From Streptomyces sp. SLBN-31 (GTDB taxonomy: Bacteria > Actinomycetota > Actinomycetes > Streptomycetales > Streptomycetaceae): DNA of 64,000 nucleotides. Under the pieces are notes generated by a model. It saw only the letters and a program-made list of their open reading frames with translations, made no database searches and was not told where the DNA came from. Position 1 is the stretch's first letter. Every line of letters starts with the position of its first letter. Position numbers and translations under genes: made by a program. Shown piece after piece: positions 58,234 through 64,000 of the stretch. The stretch is from contig NZ_VFNC01000003.1 in the NCBI RefSeq assembly GCF_006715395.1, forward strand, positions 1 to 64,000. Reading direction: 5' to 3'.

Positions 58234-59045
58234 CAGGCCTCCTTGCGGGCGACGGCGAAGATCCGGCGGAACGGGAACGGGGTGCCGTACGCGGTGGCGG
58301 GATAGGCCTCGCGCAGGGCCGCGCGGTACTCGGCGAGGAACTCCTCGCGGGCCTCGGGATCGTCGGCGAGGGCGGTCAGGACGGGCCGCAGCCCGGTCCC
58401 TTTCACCCAGTCCAGCACCGGGTCCTCGCCGGTCAGCAGATGCATGTACGTCGTCTCCCACACGTCGGCCGCGCAGCCGAGGGAGGTCAGCCGCTCCAGG
58501 TAGGCCTGCGGGGCGAGGACGGCGTCGTCGTGGCGCAGGAGGTCGGCGAGGCGGTCCGCGAAACGGGGGGAGCGGGCGATCTCGCGCATCAGCCGGTGGC
58601 TGGGAGCGGAGAAGTTGCCGGGCACCTGGAAGGCGAAGGTGCCGCCCGGTGCGAGCCCCGCGATCCACTCGCCGAACCGCTCCGCGTGCCCGGGGATCCA
58701 CTGCAGGGTGGCGTTGCTGACGATCAGGTCGTACGGCCGTGCGGGTGTCCAGGTGCGGACGTCGGCGTGGGCGAAGTCGAGGTGTCCCCCGCCGGGTGTG
58801 GGTCCCGCGTGCTCGGTCACGGCGCGGTCGAGCATCTCGGGCGAGTTGTCGTAGCCGGTGATGTGCGCGGTGGGCCAGCGCTCAGCGAGCAGGACGGTGA
58901 CGTTGCCGGGGCCGCAGCCGAGGTCTGCGACGGCCGGTTCGGCGGAGGGCGGGTCGGGGACGCGCGCGAGGAGGTCGGCGAAGGGCCGGGCGCGGTGGCC
59001 GGCGTGGCGGAGGTACTGGGCGGGGTCCCAGGCAGGGCTGCTCAT
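58233..59045 (-). CDS. tam: Trans-aconitate 2-methyltransferase
   Basis: SAM-dependent enzyme of 270 residues that methylates trans-aconitate, a by-product that inhibits aconitase and the citric acid cycle. Class I methyltransferase motifs: VADLGCGPGNVTVLLAERWP (motif I), ITGYDNSPEML (acidic loop), YDLIVSNATLQWIPGH, then GGTFAFQVPGNFSAPSHRLMREIA typical of Tam. Start at 59045 (MSSPAWDPAQYL) follows GGGAAGG. It is divergent from a MarR-family gene across 89 bp that holds two operator-like sequences; the arrangement matches tam-tamR described in S. coelicolor. Confidence 0.92.
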   Translation of the reverse strand: MSSPAWDPAQYLRHAGHRARPFADLLARVPDPPSAEPAVADLGCGPGNVTVLLAERWPTAHITGYDNSPEMLDRAVTEHAGPTPGGGHLDFAHADVRTWTPARPYDLIVSNATLQWIPGHAERFGEWIAGLAPGGTFAFQVPGNFSAPSHRLMREIARSPRFADRLADLLRHDDAVLAPQAYLERLTSLGCAADVWETTYMHLLTGEDPVLDWVKGTGLRPVLTALADDPEAREEFLAEYRAALREAYPATAYGTPFPFRRIFAVARKEA

Positions 59046-59071
59046 GACCGCTACCTTCCCCGCCAAATTCT

Positions 59072-59098
59072 CTCGATGTCAAGAGACTCGACATCAAG
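59072..59098. promoter_or_regulatory. Tandem TamR/MarR-type operators between tam and tamR
   Basis: CTCGATGTCAAG (59072-59083) and CTCGACATCAAG (59087-59098) each have CTCGA/TCAAG half-palindromes, and start 15 bp apart. MarR proteins of the HucR/PecS/TamR group bind CTTGA-N2-TCAAG-like sites. A -10-like TACACT at 59122-59127 lies only 7 bp before the tamR ATG, suggesting a leaderless tamR mRNA. Confidence 0.65.
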
Positions 59099-59134
59099 AG
59101 ACTTCACATCGACACAACCACTACACTGATCGCC

Positions 59135-59632
59135 ATGGAGGACGAGGTCGATCGGCTGGTCGCTGCGTGGCGCCGGGAGCGCCCGGACCTCGACGTGGAA
59201 CCGCTCGAGGTGCTCAGCAGGGTGAGCAGACTGGCACGGCACCTGGACCGGGCCCGCAGGCTGGCGTTCGCCGAGCACAGCCTGGAGCCCTGGGAGTTCG
59301 ACGTGCTGACCGCGCTCCGACGCGCGGGGACCCCGTACCAGCTCTCACCGGGACAGCTGCTGACGCAGACCCTGGTCACCTCCGGCACCATGACCAACCG
59401 CATCGACCGGCTCACGAAGAAGGGCCTGGTGGAACGGCTGCCCGACCCGAGCGACCGGCGCGGTGTGCTGGTGCGCCTGACGAGCGAGGGCCAGGACCGC
59501 GCGGACCAGGCCCTGGCCGGCCTGCTCGACCAGGAGCGGGCGATCCTCGCCGAGCTCTCCCGCGCCCAGCGCGGTGAACTCGCCGGGCTGCTACGCCAGC
59601 TGACCGCCCCGTTCGACAACATCCCCGGCTAG
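59135..59632 (+). CDS. tamR: MarR-family regulator TamR
   Basis: A 165-residue regulator. An N-terminal helix (EDEVDRLVAAWRRERPDLDVEPLEVLSRVSRLARHLDRARR), characteristic of the urate/aconitate-responsive MarR subgroup, precedes the winged helix (LSPGQLLTQTLVTSGTMTNRIDRLTKKGLVERLPDPSDRRGVLVRLTSEG). Characterised TamR releases DNA on binding trans-aconitate, citrate, cis-aconitate or isocitrate, raising tam when aconitase fails under oxidative stress. It is divergent from tam with tandem operators in between. Its 3' end overlaps the convergent response-regulator gene by 42 bp (59591-59632). Confidence 0.9.
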   Translation: MEDEVDRLVAAWRRERPDLDVEPLEVLSRVSRLARHLDRARRLAFAEHSLEPWEFDVLTALRRAGTPYQLSPGQLLTQTLVTSGTMTNRIDRLTKKGLVERLPDPSDRRGVLVRLTSEGQDRADQALAGLLDQERAILAELSRAQRGELAGLLRQLTAPFDNIPG

Positions 59633-60358
59633 GTCCACCGGACCGACCCCGGCCCGGCGGGCGAGGGCGACGGCGGCCAGCGTGCTGTGCACCCCCAGTT
59701 TGCCGAGGACGTTCTGCATATGGGTGCGCACCGTGTGCGGCGAGAGGAACAGCCGCTCGGCGACCGCCTTCCGGCCGAGCCCCGCCACCATGCAGCACAG
59801 CACCTCGCGCTCCCTCGGCGTGAGGGACTCCACCAGCCGCTCGCTCTCGGTGCGGTGCTTGCGCGCGGCCGTCAGCTCCCTGAGCACGCCCGTCAGCAGG
59901 GCGGGCGGCAGATGGGTCTCGTCGCGCAGAACGCCCCGGATGACGTTCAGGAGTCTCGACAGCGAGCAGTCCTTGGCGACCCAGCCGGACGCCCCGGCCT
60001 GCAGGGCGAGCGCGGCGCGCCGCGGATCGTCCTTCTCCGCGAGGACGACGATCCGCACCCCCGGCTGCCCGCTGCGCACTCCGGCGACCAGCGAGATCCC
60101 GTCGACGAGACCGTCCTCACCCACCTCCTGGACGGGCACGGCGGGCCGCACACCGGGCAGGTTGCCGCCCAGGTCGGCGTCGACGAGCAGCACGTCGAAG
60201 CGGCGCCCCTCGGCCGCCGCCCGCTCCAGGCTGCGCAGCGCGGCGGGACCGCTGCCCGCGGCGGAGACGTCGACGTCGGGCTCGGCCGCAAGGGCTGCGG
60301 CGAGCGACTCGGCGAAGATGCGGTGGTCGTCGACGACCAGGACTCGGATGCGAACCAC
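59591..60358 (-). CDS. NarL/LuxR-type response regulator (orphan)
   Basis: A 255-residue protein. The receiver domain begins RIRVLVVDDHRIFAESLAAAL with the acidic pair, the phospho-acceptor Asp lies in FDVLLVDADLGGN, and the Lys in GWVAKDCS. A helical linker leads to the LuxR HTH: SLTPREREVLCCMVAGLGRKAVAERLFLSPHTVRTHMQNVLGKLGVHSTLAAVALARRAG. The receiver is slightly long, with an extra loop (GVRPAVPVQEVGEDGLVDG). GTG start at 60358 follows GGAAGGGGG. No kinase adjoins it; the HisKA_3 kinase at 44944 is a formal candidate only. The gene end overlaps tamR by 42 bp. Confidence 0.88.
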   Translation of the reverse strand: MVRIRVLVVDDHRIFAESLAAALAAEPDVDVSAAGSGPAALRSLERAAAEGRRFDVLLVDADLGGNLPGVRPAVPVQEVGEDGLVDGISLVAGVRSGQPGVRIVVLAEKDDPRRAALALQAGASGWVAKDCSLSRLLNVIRGVLRDETHLPPALLTGVLRELTAARKHRTESERLVESLTPREREVLCCMVAGLGRKAVAERLFLSPHTVRTHMQNVLGKLGVHSTLAAVALARRAGVGPVDLAGDVVERGGQLA

Positions 60359-60624
60359 GAAACCCCCTTCCCCAGGCTCCTGAAGAGCAGGGGACCCCTT
60401 TGTTCGGGAGACGGTACGGGCGCGGGTACGACGCCCGGCGCGATGGCCCGGCACGGCCGCCGCCGTGCAAAAACTGCTACCCCCACTTCGGGTGTCGTAC
60501 CCGACTGTCTCGCCCCCTGATCGGCACCGGCCCCCACCGGTGCTGCTCATCAGGGTACGGCTGGGGGCCGGGAGGGGAAGGTTATTTGCAGAACTGGCGG
60601 TCCGACGCGTTTATCGTGAGCCGC

Positions 60625-61068
60625 ATGTTTCGTCTTGAGACAGAAGTCGACAGGGCCCGGCGCGATCTTCTCCGAACCCGTCTGCGCGAGACCAACATGG
60701 CGGCCTCCCCGGTGCTGCGCGCGCTGCGGGGAACCCCAGGTGAACGGGAACTTCCGCTGCACATATGGGCGTTGGACGACACCGACGCCCTCGCGGGCGG
60801 ACTGGTCGGCCACACCTGGACGACGTGGCTGCACGTGACCTATCTGTGGGTGGACGCGCGCCACCGGGGAGTGGGGCTGGGTTCGCAACTGCTCGCGGCG
60901 GCGGAGCGCATCGCGAAGCGGGAGCGTGGCTGTGCTTCCGTGCGCCTGGAGACCTGGGACTTCCAGGCGCCGGACTTCTACAAGAAGCAGGGGTACGACG
61001 TGGTGTGCGTGATCCCCGACTATCCGCCGGGGATCACCGAGTACACCCTGACCAAGCGGCTCAGCTGA
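60625..61068 (+). CDS. GNAT-family N-acetyltransferase
   Basis: A 147-residue protein. The acetyl-CoA-binding motif A reads LHVTYLWVDARHRGVGLGSQLLAAAERIAKRERGC, including the R/Q-x-x-G-x-G/A loop as RHRGVGLG. The rest (VRLETWDFQAPDFYKKQGYDVVCVIPDYPPGITEYTLTKRL) is the motif B end typical of small GNATs. Substrate unknown. The ATG at 60625 has no clear ribosome site; a GTG at 60616 is also in frame. The 3' end overlaps the convergent galK gene by 8 bp. Confidence 0.87.
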   Translation: MFRLETEVDRARRDLLRTRLRETNMAASPVLRALRGTPGERELPLHIWALDDTDALAGGLVGHTWTTWLHVTYLWVDARHRGVGLGSQLLAAAERIAKRERGCASVRLETWDFQAPDFYKKQGYDVVCVIPDYPPGITEYTLTKRLS

Positions 61069-62215
61069 GCCTGCGGGCCCCGGCCGCCGGGACCGCCTCG
61101 AAGATCCGCGGGGCGGTGAACTCCGCCGTCGCGAAGGCCTCCTCGACCGCCTTCGTGATGGTCTCGACGTCGGCGGCCTCCGCCAGGACGATCGCCGAGC
61201 CGCCGAAGCCGCCGCCCGTCATCCGCGCGCCCAGGGCACCGGCCGCGAGCGCCGTGTCGACCGCCAGGTCCAGCTCCGGGCAGGAGATGCGGAAGTCGTC
61301 GCGCAGGGACGCGTGGCCGGCCACCAGCACCGGGCCGATGGCACGCGGGTCGCCCGCCTTCAGCAGGGAGACGATCTTCTCCACCCGCTCGTCCTCGGTG
61401 ACGACGTGCCGCACCAGGCGGACCGCCTCCTCGTCGTCGCCCAACCGCGCGAGCGCGTCGTCGAGTTCGGCGTACGGCACGTCCCGCAGCGCGTCGACGC
61501 CGAGCAGCGCCGCGCCCCGCTCGCAGCCCGCCCGGCGCTTGCCGTACTCGCCCTCGCTGTGGGAGTGCTTGACCTGGGTGTCCACCACCAGCAGGCGCAT
61601 GCCCTCGGCCGCGAGGTCGAAGGGGATCTGCCTCTGGGAGAGGTCCCGGGTGTCGAGGAACAGGGCGTGCCCCTCCTCGCAGCAGGCCGAGGCCGTCTGG
61701 TCCATGATGCCGGTGGGCGCGCCGACGTAGACGTTCTCGGCGCGCTGGCACAGGCGGGCCAACTGCCAGCGCTGCAGCCCCAGTTCGAACAGGTCGTTGA
61801 GCGCCAGGGCGATCACGACCTCCAGCGCGGCCGAGGAGGACAGGCCCGCGCCGGAGGGGACCGTCGACGCCAGGTGCACATCGGCGCCGGTCACCGCGTG
61901 ACCGGCCTCGCGCAGCGCCCAGACGACACCCGCCGGGTACGCCGTCCAGTTCCGGTCGGACTCCGGTGCCAGGTCGTCCAGACGCAGCTGCGCCACGCCG
62001 CCCTCGACGTCCGCCGAGTGCAGGCGCAGCACGCCGTCGGCGCGGCGCGAGACGGCCGCGACGGCGGTGTGCGGCAGCGCGAAGGGCATCACGAAGCCGT
62101 CGTTGTAGTCGGTGTGTTCACCGATGAGGTTGACGCGGCCCGGCGCCGACCAGACGCCCTCCGGTTCGGCCCCGTACAGCGCGGCGAAGCCTTCCCGGAC
62201 CTGCTGTGCACCCAC
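61061..62215 (-). CDS. galK: Galactokinase
   Basis: First enzyme of the Leloir pathway: phosphorylates galactose with ATP; 384 residues. GHMP kinase motifs: sugar-binding APGRVNLIGEHTDYNDGFVMPFAL (motif 1), ATP loop STVPSGAGLSSSAALEVV (motif 2), and C-terminal ARMTGGGFGGSAIVL (motif 3). GTG at 62215 shares one base with the galE stop (TAGTG) and has AGGGAG 5 nt upstream. Last gene of galT-galE-galK. Confidence 0.96.
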   Translation of the reverse strand: MGAQQVREGFAALYGAEPEGVWSAPGRVNLIGEHTDYNDGFVMPFALPHTAVAAVSRRADGVLRLHSADVEGGVAQLRLDDLAPESDRNWTAYPAGVVWALREAGHAVTGADVHLASTVPSGAGLSSSAALEVVIALALNDLFELGLQRWQLARLCQRAENVYVGAPTGIMDQTASACCEEGHALFLDTRDLSQRQIPFDLAAEGMRLLVVDTQVKHSHSEGEYGKRRAGCERGAALLGVDALRDVPYAELDDALARLGDDEEAVRLVRHVVTEDERVEKIVSLLKAGDPRAIGPVLVAGHASLRDDFRISCPELDLAVDTALAAGALGARMTGGGFGGSAIVLAEAADVETITKAVEEAFATAEFTAPRIFEAVPAAGARRLS

Positions 62216-63183
62216 TACTGCTCCCTGGAGATGTTCTGCGCGAACTCCCACGCGTCCGCGACGATTCCCGCGAGATCCGCGCGGGACGGGTTCCAGCCCA
62301 GTTTCTCGCGGGCGCTGTGCGCCGAGGCCACCAGGACCGCCGGGTCGCCGCCGCGGCGCGGGGCCACGACCTCGGGGATGGGGTGGCCGGTGACCTGGCG
62401 GACGGTCTCGATGACCTGGCGGACGGAGAAGCCCTCGCCGTTGCCGAGGTTGCAGATCAGGTGCTCGCCGGAGGTGGCGGCCTTCAGCGCGAGCAGGTGG
62501 GCCTCGGCCAGGTCCGCGACGTGGATGTAGTCGCGCACGCAGGTGCCGTCGGGCGTCGGGTAGTCGTCGCCGTACACCGAGATGGCCTCGCGCCTGCCCT
62601 GGGCGACCTGGAGGACGAGGGGGATCAGGTGCGACTCGGGGTCGTGGCGCTCGCCGCACGCGCCGTAGGCGCCCGCCACGTTGAAGTAGCGCAGGGAGAC
62701 CGCGCCCAGGCCATGGGCGGCCGCCTCGCCGCTGATCATGTGGTCGACGGCGAGCTTGGTGGCGCCGTAGGGGTTGGTCGGCTTCGTCGGGGCGGTCTCG
62801 ACGATCGGGACCTGCTCCGGCTCGCCGTAGGTCGCCGCCGTGGAGGAGAAGACGAGCTTGCGCACGCCGGCCTCGCGCATCGCGCCGAGCAGCGCCATGG
62901 TGCCGCCGACGTTGTTGTCCCAGTACTTCTCGGGCTTCACGACCGACTCGCCGACCTGCGAGAACGCGGCGAAGTGCAGGACGGCCTCGTAGGAGGAGTC
63001 CAGCCACTTGGCGGCGTCGCGGATGTCACCCTCGACGAAGGTGGCGCCCGCCGGGACTCCCTCGCGGAACCCGGTGGTCAGGTTGTCGAGGACGGTGACC
63101 TCGTGGCCCGCCTCCAGCAGGTGCTGGGCGACCACGCTGCCGACATAGCCCGCGCCACCGGTGACCAGATACTTGCCGCTCAT
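62215..63183 (-). CDS. galE: UDP-glucose 4-epimerase
   Basis: Interconverts UDP-galactose and UDP-glucose; 322 residues. NAD-binding [20 protein letters not shown] at the N-terminus, catalytic Ser/Tyr-xxx-Lys in [11 protein letters not shown] and [11 protein letters not shown], and the conserved [11 protein letters not shown]. The ATG at 63183 shares one base with the galT stop (TGATG); a TTG one codon earlier is also possible. Middle gene of the tightly coupled gal operon. Confidence 0.96.
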   Translation of the reverse strand: MSGKYLVTGGAGYVGSVVAQHLLEAGHEVTVLDNLTTGFREGVPAGATFVEGDIRDAAKWLDSSYEAVLHFAAFSQVGESVVKPEKYWDNNVGGTMALLGAMREAGVRKLVFSSTAATYGEPEQVPIVETAPTKPTNPYGATKLAVDHMISGEAAAHGLGAVSLRYFNVAGAYGACGERHDPESHLIPLVLQVAQGRREAISVYGDDYPTPDGTCVRDYIHVADLAEAHLLALKAATSGEHLICNLGNGEGFSVRQVIETVRQVTGHPIPEVVAPRRGGDPAVLVASAHSAREKLGWNPSRADLAGIVADAWEFAQNISREQ

Positions 63184-64000
63184 CAACTCGCTACCTCTCG
63201 CAGTCGCTCGGCCGCGCGCTCCGGCGGCACGTCGTTGATGAACACGTTCATGCCGGACTCGGAACCCGCGAGGAACTTCAGCTTGCCGGACGTACGGCGA
63301 ATGGTGAAAAGCTCTAGGTGGAGCGCGAAGTCGTCGCGGTTGACGCCCTCGAACTCCTCCAGCGCGCCGAACGGGGCCTGGTGCCAGGCCGAGATGTACG
63401 GCGTCGGCGGCTCGTTCTCGCCGAAGATCCGGTCGAAGCGCCTCAACAGTTCCAGATAGACCTTGGGGAACTCTGTGCGCGCCTCCTCGCCCATCGCGAG
63501 CAGGTCCGGCACCCGGTGCTTGGGGTACAGGTGGACCTCGTAGGGCCAGTGCGCCGCGTACGGCACGAACGCCACCCAGTGTTCACCCTCGAGGACGACC
63601 CGCCCGTCGGCGAGTTCATGCTCGAGAACATGATCGAAGAGGTTCCCCCCGCCGGTCGCCTCCTTGTACTGGGCGAGTTGCCGCAGCATCAGCGCGGTGC
63701 GAGGGGTGGTGAAGGGGTAGGCGTAGATCTGGCCGTGCGGGTGACCCAGGGTCACGCCGATCTCGGCGCCGCGGTTCTCGAAGCAGAACACCTGCTCCAC
63801 GGAGGCCAGATGCGACAGCTCCGACGTGCGGTCCGTCCACGCGTCCAGCACCAGGGCGGCCTGCTCCTCGGTGAGGTCGGCGAAGGACGCGTTGTGGTCG
63901 GAGGTGAAGCAGACGACCTCGCAGCGGCCCGAGTCTCCGGCGAGGGAGGGGAAACGGTTCTCGAAGACGACGACGTCGTACGACGAGTCCGGGATCTCAC
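63183..64000 (-). CDS. galT: Galactose-1-phosphate uridylyltransferase (5' end outside window)
   Basis: Transfers UMP from UDP-glucose to galactose 1-phosphate. The frame runs open through the right window edge (visible residues 272, N-terminus missing). The active-site His-x-His is in [16 protein letters not shown]; downstream come [26 protein letters not shown] and [15 protein letters not shown] [37 protein letters not shown], which hold the C-terminal metal site and UDP contacts. First gene of the operon by orientation, coupled to galE. Confidence 0.94.
   Translation of the reverse strand, partial: EIPDSSYDVVVFENRFPSLAGDSGRCEVVCFTSDHNASFADLTEEQAALVLDAWTDRTSELSHLASVEQVFCFENRGAEIGVTLGHPHGQIYAYPFTTPRTALMLRQLAQYKEATGGGNLFDHVLEHELADGRVVLEGEHWVAFVPYAAHWPYEVHLYPKHRVPDLLAMGEEARTEFPKVYLELLRRFDRIFGENEPPTPYISAWHQAPFGALEEFEGVNRDDFALHLELFTIRRTSGKLKFLAGSESGMNVFINDVPPERAAERLREVAS

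Overview
This is a GC-rich actinobacterial chromosome segment, almost certainly Streptomyces. The evidence is strong G/C third-position bias, many GTG starts, long spurious antisense frames, and a gene order I recognise from the S. coelicolor core: cfa-like, ndh, ppx, ftsB-like, eno, rpfA, a second Rpf, P450, mazG, mfd, MacB-type ABC transporter, glmU, prs, rplY, pth, ppc, desaturase/TetR, tam/tamR, galK-galE-galT. No rRNA, CRISPR array, insertion sequence or prophage was seen. One tRNA (Gln, UUG) lies upstream of glmU. Species assignment and all family calls come from reading the sequence, not from a search.

Layout. 1-3.2 kb: 3' part of an ABC ATPase and its FtsX-type permease, whose first third is broken by about nine small indels. 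3.2-6.2 kb: cyclopropane-type fatty acid methyltransferase and type II NADH dehydrogenase, the latter with candidate Rex sites upstream. 6.6-12.6 kb: a DUF501-exopolyphosphatase fusion, an FtsB/DivIC-like protein, enolase, and two resuscitation-promoting-factor (Rpf) muralytic enzymes, the first behind a c-di-AMP (ydaO) riboswitch. 12.6-19.0 kb: a P450 with a repetitive N-terminal extension translationally coupled to a P-loop NTPase, then mazG, a SurA-like lipoprotein and a secreted DUF1906 glycoside-hydrolase-like protein. 19.2-26.8 kb: a soluble Ser/Thr kinase coupled to a membrane protein, an HTH-methylase-TRD protein with an aberrant catalytic motif, two secreted proteins, an HNH lipoprotein and an MT0933-type antitoxin-like protein. 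26.9-38.2 kb: mfd, a second MacB-type ABC transporter paralogous to the first, an MFS exporter, and a DUF485/ActP-type symporter pair. 38.3-46.3 kb: a coiled-coil protein, then the most unusual locus of the window, and an orphan histidine kinase. 46.4-64.0 kb: a LAGLIDADG-like HTH protein beside tRNA-Gln, the glmU-prs-rplY-pth housekeeping run, a sortase substrate, ppc, desaturase+TetR, CsbD, VOC/tam/tamR, a LuxR-type response regulator, a GNAT acetyltransferase and the Leloir operon galT-galE-galK (galT truncated by the window end).

The locus I single out is 39.4-44.9 kb. Two divergent gene pairs bring together domains known from polymorphic toxin/immunity systems: (i) a WHH-type nuclease domain fused to a SUKH (SMI1/KNR4) domain, translationally coupled to a 990-residue protein with an Imm35-like N-terminus, a roughly 450-residue Pro/Gly/Ala linker, a deaminase-like motif and a SUKH-4-like C-terminus; and (ii) a stand-alone YwqJ-type deaminase followed by a SUKH-3 protein. 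Toxin and immunity domains occur within single polypeptides, and no secretion leader, RHS or WXG module is visible. This suggests an intracellular, self-contained system rather than an exported toxin.

Control visible in sequence: a c-di-AMP riboswitch and a palindrome over the rpfA promoter, Rex-like sites before ndh, tandem TetR-type palindromes over the desaturase promoter, tandem MarR-type sites between tam and tamR, a GTGAAC/GTTCAC motif array in and upstream of the methylase gene, a row of four DnaA-box-like sequences upstream of mazG, and a dozen hairpin terminators.
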